Of a stretch of DNA of 64,000 nucleotides, positions 35,818-45,194 are shown in pieces. Position 1 is the stretch's first letter, and each line of letters begins with the position of its first letter. The stretch covers positions 62,001 through 126,000 of the forward strand of contig LNEE01000051.1 in the NCBI GenBank assembly GCA_001464895.1, given 5' to 3'. The notes under the pieces were generated by a model. The model saw only the letters and a list, made by a program, of their open reading frames with translations, did not search any database and was not told the DNA's origin. The position numbers were made by a program, and so were the translations under genes. The stretch is from Betaproteobacteria bacterium Ga0077532. Lineage in GTDB: Bacteria > Pseudomonadota > Gammaproteobacteria > Burkholderiales > Ga0077523.

Positions 35818-36180
35818 TCATTTCACGATCACGAGATAGTCGACGTCGATTTCGGGGCTCTGCAGGAAGTCCTTCTCGATCTCTCCCCGTAGCTGCACGC
35901 GGGTCTTGTCATCGATCGGCGTGGGTGGGAACAGCTTGTGTTCGATCTCCACCCGGATCTCCGAGACGCCGTCGGAGAACAGGTACTTCTTCTTCCCGAT
36001 CTTCTTGATGATGTAGCCCTCGAGGGCCACCGGCGCGTCGTCCACCGGGTTCTTCAGGACATCCGCCACCGACTGATAGGTGGGCGAGTTCGACGGACCG
36101 ACGTACTGCGCCGAAGCGACCGGGATGCAGAGCGCCGCCAGAGACAGCGCGACGGCGACGATGGGGGCTCGCAGCTTCAT
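35818..36180 (-). CDS. YgiW/YdeI-family (BOF) periplasmic OB-fold protein
   Basis: 120-residue exported protein. The signal peptide MKLRAPIVAVALSLAALCIPVASA is followed by a small OB fold: SVADVLKNPVDDAPVALEGYIIKKIGKKKYLFSDG, then EIRVEIEHKLFPPTPIDDKTRVQLRGEIEKDF. BOF-family members (YgiW, YdeI) give tolerance to hydrogen peroxide, cadmium and cationic stress. Start at ATG 36180 with GAGGAG upstream, not the longer track start at 36327. Convergent with bchJ (89 bp between stops). Confidence 0.9.
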   Translation of the reverse strand: MKLRAPIVAVALSLAALCIPVASAQYVGPSNSPTYQSVADVLKNPVDDAPVALEGYIIKKIGKKKYLFSDGVSEIRVEIEHKLFPPTPIDDKTRVQLRGEIEKDFLQSPEIDVDYLVIVK

Positions 36181-36430
36181 GGTGTGACTCCTCGAAAAGC
36201 GGGGCGGATCGTGAGCATCGCCACCGAGTCTTCCAGCATAGCGCTGCGCCATCGAGACTACGTTGATGCAACTCAAGGCCGACGGTGCCACCGTCACGCA
36301 CCCGGACCGTCGCGCGCCCCTGCACAACCTACGGCTTCCCGGTTAGCATTCGGCGGCTTCCGGCGCCCCCGTCCACCGGTTGCAGCCGCATGCCGCGAGC
36401 CGCCCCGCAAGACGAAAGGAGAAGTGAACG

Positions 36431-37546
36431 ATGTCACGGCTGTTGTTCGCCGCCCTGCTGCTGTGCGCGGCCGTCCTGCTGGAAGGCTGCGCTTCGAACA
36501 TCGGTCCATCTTCGGTCCGCCGGGAGCGCCCCAACTACAACCGCGAGATCGTGCAGTCGCACGACGAGCAGATGCTGCTCAACCTCGTCCGGCTGCGCTA
36601 CCGGGACACGCCGCTCTTCGTGGAACTCACCTCGGTCGTCACCAGCTACGCGTTCGACCAGAGCCTGTCACTCGGCACGAGGCTCTTTGATGGACGGGTG
36701 AGCGACGAGGTCAACGCTGGCACCGGCCTGCTCATCGGCAATCGGCCGACGGTCACGTACCTGCCCCTCCAGGGTGAAGAGTTCGCCATCCGCATGCTGT
36801 CGCCGCTGCCCCTCGACTCGATCATGCTGTTCTCGCAGACCGGGTGGAGCGTCGAGCGGCTCCTGCTGCTCTGCGTGCAGCGGATCAACGATCTCGAGAA
36901 CGCCGCCAGCGCCACGGGACCGACACCCACAAGCAAACCGAGCTTCGAGGCGTTCCGCGATCTCGCGACACGCCTGCGGCGGCTGTCCCTCGCCGGGCGC
37001 TTCGGCATGAACTGGGACTTCGGCGAGGACCCCGGCGTGCAGTCGGCCTACCACATGAAGTTCTGGCTGAAACCGCCGGAGGACCCTTCGGACCCGCTCG
37101 CTGCCGACGCGGCCGCCGTGCGCGAGGTACTGCAGATCGATCCTGGCCTCGAGGAATACACGCTGACACCCTTCCCCCACAAGCGGCGCCCCAACGAGGT
37201 GGGCATGCGCGGACGGTCCCTGCTCGGCGTTCTCTACTTCCTTTCGCAGTCGGTGGAAGCCCCTAAGGAACACGCGGAAGCCGGACTCGTCACCGTGACC
37301 CTCGACCGCGACGGCCTGCCCTTCGACTGGGACACGCTCCTGAAGGACACGATGCGCATCCATGCATCGAAGGCCCGCCCGACCAACGCCTTCGTCGCGG
37401 TGACCCATCGGGGCTGGTGGTTCTACATCGCCGACGACGACCTTGCCTCGAAGTCGTCGCTCAGCCTGCTCAACTTCCTGTTCTCCCTGCAGTCGGCGTC
37501 TGGGAAGGGCAAATCGCCCGTGCTCACGCTGCCCGTCGGACGATAG
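36431..37546 (+). CDS. Lipoprotein of unknown function
   Basis: 371 residues with a signal peptide MSRLLFAALLLCAAVLL and lipobox LEGC, so a lipidated envelope protein. The mature region (RPNYNREIVQSHDEQMLLNLVRLRYRDTP) is a recurrent pattern in proteobacterial lipoproteins without known function, and two segments (about 55-110 and 295-340) look beta-rich. AAGGAG precedes the ATG. Same strand as the phospholipase D-like lipoprotein 230 bp downstream, and part of an envelope-related stretch. Confidence 0.8.
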   Translation: MSRLLFAALLLCAAVLLEGCASNIGPSSVRRERPNYNREIVQSHDEQMLLNLVRLRYRDTPLFVELTSVVTSYAFDQSLSLGTRLFDGRVSDEVNAGTGLLIGNRPTVTYLPLQGEEFAIRMLSPLPLDSIMLFSQTGWSVERLLLLCVQRINDLENAASATGPTPTSKPSFEAFRDLATRLRRLSLAGRFGMNWDFGEDPGVQSAYHMKFWLKPPEDPSDPLAADAAAVREVLQIDPGLEEYTLTPFPHKRRPNEVGMRGRSLLGVLYFLSQSVEAPKEHAEAGLVTVTLDRDGLPFDWDTLLKDTMRIHASKARPTNAFVAVTHRGWWFYIADDDLASKSSLSLLNFLFSLQSASGKGKSPVLTLPVGR

Positions 37547-37775
37547 ACGCCAAGGCAACGAGGCCGGCGCCGATGCCCCGCTGGGTCACCGCCCTTCGAG
37601 ACGCTGCGATCGGGTAGCGATCCAGCCACTGGAACGGCATCGTCGCAGCGGGTGTCTCGCCGGGACGCCGCCCTTGACGCCCGATCCCGCTGCGACGCAC
37701 CACACGACGGGCGCATTCGTGCGTTTGCGTACAGTGCCGCGCGACGACTCGGCTTAGGGTTCGGCAGGATGCGCC

Positions 37776-39206
37776 ATGGCACGTACTGAAAACCCGACAA
37801 TTTCCCCCCTGGAGTGGCTGGCCGGTCGACGCACATTCGTCCATGGCCTGGCGATCGCGTCGCTCGCGGCCATCACCGCCTGCAGCACGCTGCCGAAGAT
37901 CGTTCCCGACATGGCGACGCAGACCTCCCGACCGGTCTCGCTGGCCGGCGCCCACGGCCCGCTCGCGCCAGGCAAGAGCAAGTCGCTCCTGGAGCGTCTC
38001 GAACAGGGCGGCGAGGCCACGGGAATCTTCGACCGGCATCTGGCGCGGGAGGAAGCCATCGTCGGCAGCCCGATGGTGGTGGGGAACCGGGCGACCCTGC
38101 TGAAGGACGGTCCCGCCACCTTCGCCCGGATGTTCGCGGCGATCGAGGGCGCCAGACACCACATCGACATGGAGACCTACATCATCGAGGACGACGCCCT
38201 GGGCAACAGGTTCGCGGATGCACTGATCCGGAAGCGTCACGAGGGTGTCGAGGTGAATCTCATCTACGACAGCGTCGGCTCGATCAACACATCCGATGCC
38301 TTCTTCGCGCGACTCATCGACGCGGGCGTCCGGGTGCTCGAGTTCAATCCCGTGAGCCCCGTGACCGCCCGGAAAGGATGGGACGTGAATCACCGCGATC
38401 ATCGCAAGCTGCTGATCGTCGACGGCGCCACGGCCTTTGTCGGCGGCATCAACATCAGCGGCGTCTATTCGGGCAGTTCGTTCCGAAAACCTGCGCAGAG
38501 CCGCCCGAAAACGGGCCTGCCGTGGCGCGACACGCACGTGAAGATCGAAGGGCCCGTCGTCGCCGCGTTTCAGAAACTGTTCCTTGCCACGTGGCAGAAG
38601 CAAGGGGGCGAACAGCTCCCGGCTCGCAAGCCGGTCGCTCCGAGGGGAAGCGCCGGTGGGGACGTCGTCCACGCGATCGGCAGTTCGCCGGACGAGCCGT
38701 TCAGCCTGATCTACGCCACGCTGATCTCCGCCATCGGCAGCGCCGAGACCAGTGTTCACCTGACGAATGCGTACTTCGTACCCGACCCGCAGCTGCTCGC
38801 CGCCCTCGCGGACGCCGTGAAGCGTGGCGTGGACGTCGCGATCATCCTGCCCAGCGTGACCGACTCGGCCCTGGTGTTCCACGCGGGCCGCTCCTTCTAC
38901 ACCGAACTGCTGCGCATCGGCGTCAGGATCCTCGAACGCAAGGACGCGCTGCTGCACGCCAAGACCGCCATCGTCGACGGCGTGTGGTCGACGATCGGAT
39001 CGACCAACCTCGACTGGCGCAGCTTCCTGCACAACGACGAGGTGAACGCAGTGATCCTCGGCGCCGGCTTCGCTGCGCAGATGGAGGCGATGTTCGTCGC
39101 GGACGAAGCGGCATCGACCGCCATCACGCTGGATCGATGGGAGAAGCGGTCCGTCGGCGAGCGCATCAAGGAGCGGTTCGCGCGCCTCTGGGCCTACTGG
39201 CTGTAG
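37776..39206 (+). CDS. Phospholipase D / cardiolipin synthase-like lipoprotein
   Basis: 476 residues of the phospholipase D superfamily with two HKD motifs: HRDHRKLLIVDGATAFVGG and HAKTAIVDGVWSTIGSTNLD, so it should transfer phosphatidyl groups (cardiolipin synthase of the ClsB/C type) or hydrolyse phosphodiesters. The N-terminus contains a hydrophobic segment ending in ITAC, a possible lipobox, and a preceding twin-Arg-like GRRTF (residues 17-21), so it may be Tat-exported and lipidated, unusual for Cls. Followed after 13 bp by an exported protein of unknown function. Confidence 0.85.
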   Translation: MARTENPTISPLEWLAGRRTFVHGLAIASLAAITACSTLPKIVPDMATQTSRPVSLAGAHGPLAPGKSKSLLERLEQGGEATGIFDRHLAREEAIVGSPMVVGNRATLLKDGPATFARMFAAIEGARHHIDMETYIIEDDALGNRFADALIRKRHEGVEVNLIYDSVGSINTSDAFFARLIDAGVRVLEFNPVSPVTARKGWDVNHRDHRKLLIVDGATAFVGGINISGVYSGSSFRKPAQSRPKTGLPWRDTHVKIEGPVVAAFQKLFLATWQKQGGEQLPARKPVAPRGSAGGDVVHAIGSSPDEPFSLIYATLISAIGSAETSVHLTNAYFVPDPQLLAALADAVKRGVDVAIILPSVTDSALVFHAGRSFYTELLRIGVRILERKDALLHAKTAIVDGVWSTIGSTNLDWRSFLHNDEVNAVILGAGFAAQMEAMFVADEAASTAITLDRWEKRSVGERIKERFARLWAYWL

Positions 39207-39219
39207 CCGCGACACCTCG

Positions 39220-40137
39220 ATGACGGACGCCCCCGCCAACCCCAGATCGATCGCCGCGTGGCTCGCCCGCGGCGGAATGCTTGCTCTCGGACTGCTGTGC
39301 GCCAGCATGGGGACCGCGCGCGCGGACGATGCGGCCCCTGCGCTCCACGCCAAGTATCGTGCGCTCCAGGATGCACTCGGCCACAACCCGTTCGGCAAAC
39401 CGATCCACCTGGACTCCGGCGAGACATCGAAAGGCGTCTCGGGTGACATCCACGCCGTCGTGGATCATTCGTTCACCAAGGTGTCGGAGGCACTGGCCAC
39501 AGCGGACCACTGGTGCGACATCCTGATCCTCCACGTCAACACCAAGTACTGTCGGGCCTCGACGCCACGACAGGGGACGGTCCTCGATGTCAGCATCGGC
39601 AAGAAACACGATCAGCCACTGGAGCAGGCTTACCGGGTGGTCTTCACCTATCGCGTCTTGTCACAGGTCTCGGACCACCTGCAGGTGGCCCTGACGGCGG
39701 ACGAAGGGCCGCTCGGCACGCGCAACTACCGCATCGTTCTCGATGCGGTGCCTCTGGCCGACGGCCGGACGTTCACCCACCTCTCGTATTCGTACACGTA
39801 TGGCGTCGTGGGTCGCCTCGCGATGCGCGTGTATCTCGGCACGGTCGCGAAGGACAAGGTGGGGTTCACGATCACCGGCGCCGGAACCGACGGCCGCCCG
39901 GTGTACATCGACGGCATGCGCGGTCTGGTCGAGCGGAACACGATGCGCTACTACCTCGCGATCGAAGCCTTTCTGGACGCCGTGTCGTCGCCGCCGCAGG
40001 CGCAGCTCGAGAAGCGGCTCCGCGCCTGGTTCGCCGCCACCGAGCGCTTTCCGCGTCAGCTGCATGAGGTGGACGAGCGCGCCTATCTCGAGATGAAGCG
40101 GAAGGAGTACCGGCGACAACAGGTGGCCGCGCCATAA
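39220..40137 (+). CDS. Exported protein of unknown function
   Basis: 305 residues with signal peptide (MLALGLLCASMGTARA, cut before DDAAP). Two Cys (ADHWCDILILH, NTKYCRA) early in the mature part could form a disulfide; the middle (RTFTHLSYSYTYGVVGRLAMRVYL) is beta-rich and reminiscent of lipid-binding START-like folds, which I cannot confirm. It starts 13 bp after the phospholipase D-like gene, so the pair probably work together in the periplasm or outer membrane. Confidence 0.75.
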   Translation: MTDAPANPRSIAAWLARGGMLALGLLCASMGTARADDAAPALHAKYRALQDALGHNPFGKPIHLDSGETSKGVSGDIHAVVDHSFTKVSEALATADHWCDILILHVNTKYCRASTPRQGTVLDVSIGKKHDQPLEQAYRVVFTYRVLSQVSDHLQVALTADEGPLGTRNYRIVLDAVPLADGRTFTHLSYSYTYGVVGRLAMRVYLGTVAKDKVGFTITGAGTDGRPVYIDGMRGLVERNTMRYYLAIEAFLDAVSSPPQAQLEKRLRAWFAATERFPRQLHEVDERAYLEMKRKEYRRQQVAAP

Positions 40138-40374
40138 CCCGAGCTGAAGCTCCGCGCCACGGGCGGCGCCTCCGTTGACGCGGGCGCAAAGCTCTCGGAC
40201 CTGGCGGGCCACGACCCGCACCGGCACCATGCCTCGCGTGCAACGGCTGGTCGGCACCACCATGCGAACGCACGACATCGCTGGTAGTCTGGGCCAGGTG
40301 CTGAGGCTCTGGTCCCTGGCACGCGATACAACCCTTCAGGCACGCCCCCGCGTGCAAAGTAGAGGACGCCTGTC
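40138..40374. other. Gene-free spacer before the DUF1445 gene
   Basis: About 240 bp, no RNA gene or repeat recognised. A TGGTAGTCTGGGCCAG segment near 40281 and a GAGGA ribosome site just before 40375 are the only features of note. Confidence 0.3.
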
Positions 40375-41160
40375 ATGCACGCGACACTGTCCGCGACTGA
40401 ACTGCGATCCGCCGCCCGCCGCGGCGAATGGCAAGGCACCACCGCCGGCCACTGCCCCGGCCAGCAGCAGGTGAACGTGGTCATCCTGCCGCGGGATGCC
40501 GCGGTCGACTTCGCGGCGTTCTGCACCCGCAATCCGCGCCCCTGCCCGCTAGTCGAGATCCTGCCTCCGGGAGATCCGGAACCCGTCCGATCGGCACCGG
40601 GCGCAGACATCCGCACCGACATCGCCGGGTATCGCGTGTATCGCGACGGCCGGCTCGTCGATCAGCGCAGCGACATCCTCGACCTCTGGCACGACGATCT
40701 CGTGACGTTCCTCCTCGGCTGCAGCTTCACGTTCGAGCACGCCTTGATCGAAGCCGGCATCGGCGTGCGCAACGTGGCGCGCCAAAGCCGCGTATCGATG
40801 TTCGTGTCGTCACTGAAGTGCGTGCCCGCGGGGCGGTTCCATGGCCCGGTGGTGGTGAGCATGCGGCCCATCCCCGTGGCCCAGGTCGAGGAGGTGACGG
40901 CGCTGTCGGCGCGCTATCCGCACGCGCACGGCGCGCCCATCCATGTGGGAAATCCGGAGGCGATCGGCATCACCGATCTGTCGAAACCCGAGTACGGCGA
41001 GCCCGTCGCCATCGATCCTGGTGAGGTCCCGGTGTTCTGGGCCTGCGGCGTCACGCCTCAGGCCGTGGCCGTGAGCGCACGGGTGCCGTTCATGATCACC
41101 CACGAACCCGCACAGATGTTTCTCACCGATCTGCCCCGGGAGGGCGATTTACCAGGCTGA
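40375..41160 (+). CDS. DUF1445 / YcsI family putative hydro-lyase
   Basis: 261 residues of the family sometimes annotated D-glutamate cyclase or 'putative hydro-lyase' (PF07286). Conserved features: FLLGCSFTFEHAL, a CGVTPQ segment, ITHEPAQMFLTDL at the end (family THxPGxMF-like), and NPEAIGI. The catalytic role is not established in bacteria. GAGGA precedes the ATG. Ends 12 bp before the stop of the convergent histidine kinase. Confidence 0.85.
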   Translation: MHATLSATELRSAARRGEWQGTTAGHCPGQQQVNVVILPRDAAVDFAAFCTRNPRPCPLVEILPPGDPEPVRSAPGADIRTDIAGYRVYRDGRLVDQRSDILDLWHDDLVTFLLGCSFTFEHALIEAGIGVRNVARQSRVSMFVSSLKCVPAGRFHGPVVVSMRPIPVAQVEEVTALSARYPHAHGAPIHVGNPEAIGITDLSKPEYGEPVAIDPGEVPVFWACGVTPQAVAVSARVPFMITHEPAQMFLTDLPREGDLPG

Positions 41161-41172
41161 CGACGCCGGCAC

Positions 41173-43233
41173 TCAGGTCGACGGCTGAGGGTCCAGCGTG
41201 AACTCCGCCACCGTACCGACGCCGGGCGCGCTCCGCAGCCGCACGTCGCCGCCGTGGTGATCGACGATGCGCCGCACGAGGCTGAGACCCACGCCCGTAC
41301 CCTCGAACTGGGTGGCCGTGTGCATGCGCTGGAATGGCTGGAACAGCATCGTCGCGCTGGCCATGTCGAAGCCGTCCCCGTTGTCGGTCACGCGGAACCA
41401 CGTACCACGCGCGTCACGATGGCTGTCCACGCGAACCGCGGGCTGCGCCACCCGCGCGCTGTACTTCGAGGCGTTGTCGAGCAGGTTCTGCCACACTTGG
41501 ACGACCAGTTCCGGATCGGCGTCCACCACGGGGAGCGCCTCGACGCGAAACTCCGTCCTGCGCGAAGGGTGTGCCGCGGTGATGAGCGCCCAGGTGTCCT
41601 CGACGACGCTCTGCATGTCGACCGGCGCACGCTGCAGCGGCTGGCGGGTCACCTGCGACAGGCGCGAGAGCGCGTTGATCATCGCAGTCATCCGCCGGGC
41701 CGCACGATCGATGCGATCGGTGTAGCCCATCGCCTCCTCGACATGCCCGGCCTGCAGGCGGCGACGCAGCAGCCCGGCAAAGCCCTGCATGGCATTGAGG
41801 GGCGTCTTGAGGTCGTGGGCGACCGCACGCGTGAACTCCTGCAGTGCGCCCTCCGCCCGGATCTGACCAGCGCGCACCGCCTCCAGCGCGATGCGCGACT
41901 GATCCAGTTCGGCCGCGAGGGCGTCGTAGCCGTGACGTAGCATCGCGTCGGCCGCCAGCTGGTCGGTGATGTCCCGAACGATGCAGAAGACGTGCGGCAC
42001 GCCACCGATGGCGAAGCCGTCGGCGCTCACCAGGCAGTCACGCCCTTCGCCGTCCGCACGGCGCAGCCGGAGTGGTGCCGCGTCGAGGGCCCCGTCGGCC
42101 TCCATCGACGTGACGAGTTGCGCGAGCGTTGCGGCGTCGACGTGCCGATCGAGATGGACGAGTTCTGCGCCGATGAGCGCCCCGGGATCGACACCGAGGA
42201 GCTGCAGCATCGCCGCATTCGCATCCCGCACCACGCCGCTGCCGTGCTCGACGATCAGCATCGGATCGACGTGATGGGCGAACGAGCGATCGAGCAACGC
42301 CTCCGCGCGGCGCAGCGCACTCTCGGCGTCGCGTCTTCGCGCGCGCTCCATCGCAATGCGACGACTGCGCTGCCGGAGTCCCACCGCCATCGCCAGCAGC
42401 GCCGCGGCGGAGAGACCCGCAATGCCCCAGGTCCAGTCCCGCTGTCGTGAGAGTCCGCGCTCGAGCTGGCCGCGTTCCGCGACATCGTGATGACTGCTGA
42501 GCCAGCGGACGCGCAACGCCTCCAGACGGCCGTTCGCCTCGAGCGCGTCGAGGCCCCGTTGCAGTTGCGCATGCAGGTCGGTGCGATCGGGCGCCACAGC
42601 GAACGCGTAGGTCTGAAGCGCCAGATTCAGGTGACTCGCGCGGAGCCTCCCCTCGGTATCGGCGCCGAGGACCGGATCCGCATAGGCGCGCGGGAGCAGC
42701 GCGACGTCCACCTCGCCGGCGCGCACGGCAGCGAGCGCACGATCGGCGGCCGGCACCGGAACGAAGGAACCACGGACACCCGCGAGCACCGTGGCGAGCG
42801 TGTCGCGCATGGCCTCGGTGTCGAGCACGGCGACCCGCAGACCCGCAAGATCGTGCATGCCCTGTGGATCGGGTTGATCCTCCCGGTGATAGACCGCCAT
42901 CGCTGGTGTCGCGTGCCCGTGGGTGAAGCGCGCCCAGGCCCCCCGCGGTTCGGCATCGACCATCGCAACGACGTCGAGCTGCCCGCTGCGGAAGGCCGCT
43001 TCCGTCTCGCGCCAAGGCTTGAGGGTGATGTCGAAGTCGATGCCTGCGATGGGCCCGAGTTCGGCCAGCAGATCGATCTGGAAGCCATGCGGCCGGCCTT
43101 GGGCATCGAGGGACTCGAACGGAGGAAAGGCAGCGTCTCCGCCATAGCGGATGCGCGGCAGATCGGCGCGCGCGTGTCCATGCGCGTCCACAGCGGCGAT
43201 GGCTGCCCCGACTAGAAAAGTCCGCTTGTCCAA
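41173..43233 (-). CDS. Sensor histidine kinase with periplasmic SBP domain and PAS
   Basis: Membrane sensor of about 686 residues: an exported amino-acid-type solute-binding (SBP_bac_3) domain (IRYGGDAAFPPFESLDAQGRP), one membrane helix (GIAGLSAAALLAMAVGL), PAS, then HisKA (H-box FTRAVAHDLKTPLNAMQ) and HATPase (NLLDNASKYS, DNGDGFD, GTGVGLSLV). No cognate regulator is adjacent. The track start is 43302; the TTG at 43233 gives a tidier signal peptide (MDKRTFLVGAAIAAV) and is preferred, with low certainty. Such kinases respond to small ligands or redox in the periplasm. Confidence 0.82.
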   Translation of the reverse strand: MDKRTFLVGAAIAAVDAHGHARADLPRIRYGGDAAFPPFESLDAQGRPHGFQIDLLAELGPIAGIDFDITLKPWRETEAAFRSGQLDVVAMVDAEPRGAWARFTHGHATPAMAVYHREDQPDPQGMHDLAGLRVAVLDTEAMRDTLATVLAGVRGSFVPVPAADRALAAVRAGEVDVALLPRAYADPVLGADTEGRLRASHLNLALQTYAFAVAPDRTDLHAQLQRGLDALEANGRLEALRVRWLSSHHDVAERGQLERGLSRQRDWTWGIAGLSAAALLAMAVGLRQRSRRIAMERARRRDAESALRRAEALLDRSFAHHVDPMLIVEHGSGVVRDANAAMLQLLGVDPGALIGAELVHLDRHVDAATLAQLVTSMEADGALDAAPLRLRRADGEGRDCLVSADGFAIGGVPHVFCIVRDITDQLAADAMLRHGYDALAAELDQSRIALEAVRAGQIRAEGALQEFTRAVAHDLKTPLNAMQGFAGLLRRRLQAGHVEEAMGYTDRIDRAARRMTAMINALSRLSQVTRQPLQRAPVDMQSVVEDTWALITAAHPSRRTEFRVEALPVVDADPELVVQVWQNLLDNASKYSARVAQPAVRVDSHRDARGTWFRVTDNGDGFDMASATMLFQPFQRMHTATQFEGTGVGLSLVRRIVDHHGGDVRLRSAPGVGTVAEFTLDPQPST

Positions 43234-43460
43234 AGGTTCGGTTCTTATGGGTGGCTGCGGCGCCTCGAACGACCCGTAGCCACGGCCGGCATGCGGGCAC
43301 ATGCCCAGGACGCCGGAAGACTGACTATGCGCATGGTATTACGACGGTCCCCGTGCCGGCCAGAGACAAATGGGCGGGGCCGCGTGAGGTACCAACAAGG
43401 GGAGGACCCCTTGTATGTTCCCCGTGGCGCACCACCGAACGCGGACATGACCACGCTTTC

Positions 43461-43546
43461 TGTAGGAGCGGGCCATGCCCGCGAAAGCGATGGCTCCGGT
43501 CGAGGCGTTTCCTTGCATCCACCGCTTTCGGGGCCATGGGCCGCCT
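43461..43546. repeat. REPIN-like inverted repeat, copy A
   Basis: Left arm TGTAGGAGCGGGCCATGCCC, right arm CTTTCGGGGCCATGGGCC. Each arm is itself a small hairpin. The right end is degenerate (GCCTCT instead of CCTCCTACA). Same family as the copies at 43656, 58939, 59040 and 61310. Confidence 0.75.
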
Positions 43547-43655
43547 CTCGGGCCGGGGGCCCGCGGCGGCTTGGCCGCGTGGCGTACCAACAAGGGGAGG
43601 GCCCCTTGTATATCCCCCGTGGCGCACCACCGAGCCCGGACATGACCACGCTTTC

Positions 43656-43746
43656 TGCAGGAGCGGGCCATGCCCGCGAAAGCGATCGTTCCGGGTGACG
43701 CGTCTTCTTTCATCCACCGCTTTCGGGGCCATGGGCCCCTCCTACA
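43656..43746. repeat. REPIN-like inverted repeat, copy B
   Basis: Left arm TGCAGGAGCGGGCCATGCCC, right arm GGGCCATGGGCCCCTCCTACA minus its last base; located 195 bp after copy A, so it arose by tandem duplication of a larger unit. The intervening loop has diverged from copy A. Confidence 0.75.
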
Positions 43747-43861
43747 GGACAGGTCCATCGACTGGTCGCAGATCCATCTCGCGCGGCACGATGCCTGCGC
43801 GTCGCCCCGCTCTCCGCCGGTCAGTACAATCCGACGATTCCTGCCCACGAGGCCTCCGCCC

Positions 43862-45100
43862 TTGTCCCTGATCCGCCCATTCACTGCGCTGCGCCCTGCC
43901 CCGGGCCGTGCCGCCGACGTCATCGCGCCACCCTACGACGTGCTGTCGAGCGCGGAGGCGCGCGACCGGGTCGCCGGGCGTCCCTGGAGCTTCCTGCACA
44001 TCTCGAAGCCGGAGATCGATCTGCCGACAGACATCGACGTCCACGCCCCCGAGGTTTACGCAAAGGGGGCGGCCAACCTGCGGCACATGGTCGACGCCGG
44101 CGTGCTGGTGCGCGACCGGGCGCCCTGCTACTACGTCTACCGCATGACGATGGGGACGCACGTCCAGACGGGGATCGTCGCTGGGGCATCGGTGGCGGAC
44201 TACGACACCAACCGCATCCGGAAGCACGAGCACACGCGTCCGGACAAGGAGGACGACCGCGTCCGCCAGATCGAGGCCGTTGGAGGCCACACCGGACCGG
44301 TGCTGCTCGCGTACCCCGCCACGCCCGAGGTCGACGCCCTGCTGGCGGAAGCGGCATCCTCGACGCCGGACGCCGACGCGGTCGCGGATGACGGCATCCG
44401 GCACACGCTCTGGGTGGTGCGGGATATCGCGGTACAGGCGCGCATCGGATCGGCGTTCGATGCGATGACCGCGCTCTACATCGCGGACGGTCACCATCGG
44501 TCGGCCGCCGCTTCGCGCGTGGCGGAGGCGCGTCGTCGCGCCGGGGACGGACCCGATGGCGAGTCGCAGCGCTTTCTCGCAGTGGCGTTCCCCCATCACG
44601 AGATGCGGATCCTTCCCTACAACCGCGTGGTCCGTGACCTCGGACGCTTCTCGTCAACGGATTTTCTCGCGGCGCTGGAGCACGATTTCGACGTGCGTCC
44701 CGAACCGGCAGCGGTGGCACCGGCACAACCCCGGGAGTTCGGGCTGCATCTCGCGGGCGGCCGATGGTTCCGCTTGCGTCTCCGGGCCGGACGCGTTCCA
44801 GTCGATGATCCGGTTGCCCGACTGGACGTGAGCCTGCTCGCGACTTACGCGCTGGAACCGCTGCTCGACATCCGCGATCCGCGACGCGATCCGCGCATCG
44901 ATTTCGTGGGTGGAATCCGCGGCTTGCCCGAACTGGAGAAGCGCGTCGGCAGCGGGGAGATGGCCGCGGCATTCTCGATGCACCCGACGCGACTCACGGA
45001 CCTCATGGCGGTGGCCGATGCCGGCCTCGTGATGCCGCCGAAGTCCACCTGGTTCGAACCCAAGCTCGCGGACGGCATGACCAACCTGATGCTTGATTGA
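43862..45100 (+). CDS. DUF1015 family protein
   Basis: 412 residues. The family opening SLIRPFTALRPAPGRAADVIAPPYDVLS and the later RKHEHTRPDKEDDR, ALYIADGHHRSAA and MPPKSTWFEPKLADGM are diagnostic; function unknown, possibly a kinase-like or SpoOM-type regulator, not assignable from sequence. The track ORF starts 192 bp earlier in repeat DNA; the TTG at 43862 is the likely start because the protein aligns there and GAGG lies 9 nt upstream. Co-directional with mscS, 94 bp downstream. Confidence 0.88.
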   Translation: MSLIRPFTALRPAPGRAADVIAPPYDVLSSAEARDRVAGRPWSFLHISKPEIDLPTDIDVHAPEVYAKGAANLRHMVDAGVLVRDRAPCYYVYRMTMGTHVQTGIVAGASVADYDTNRIRKHEHTRPDKEDDRVRQIEAVGGHTGPVLLAYPATPEVDALLAEAASSTPDADAVADDGIRHTLWVVRDIAVQARIGSAFDAMTALYIADGHHRSAAASRVAEARRRAGDGPDGESQRFLAVAFPHHEMRILPYNRVVRDLGRFSSTDFLAALEHDFDVRPEPAAVAPAQPREFGLHLAGGRWFRLRLRAGRVPVDDPVARLDVSLLATYALEPLLDIRDPRRDPRIDFVGGIRGLPELEKRVGSGEMAAAFSMHPTRLTDLMAVADAGLVMPPKSTWFEPKLADGMTNLMLD

Positions 45101-45194
45101 AGCACCTCCGGTGCCGGTCGTGACGGCACCGGAACCTGGACCGCCTCGCGCGGGCGCCCCCCGCTCCACGACTCACCACAGGCCCGGAACGACC

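Larger units (their letters stand above)
43303..43861. repeat. Intergenic array of duplicated REPIN-like elements
   Basis: 559 bp without a gene. A 195-bp unit is present twice in tandem (43390-43584, and 43585-43749 truncated at its end), each with a hairpin from ACAAGGGG and CCCCTTGT and a REPIN-like core. The track ORF that enters the DUF1015 gene from 43670 runs out of the second core and is not protein-like there. Confidence 0.7.

Noticed and set aside
43390-43749. Possible CRISPR array
   Set aside because: Only two long units, 195 bp apart, without short identical repeats or unique spacers; better explained as a tandem duplication of a REPIN-containing block.
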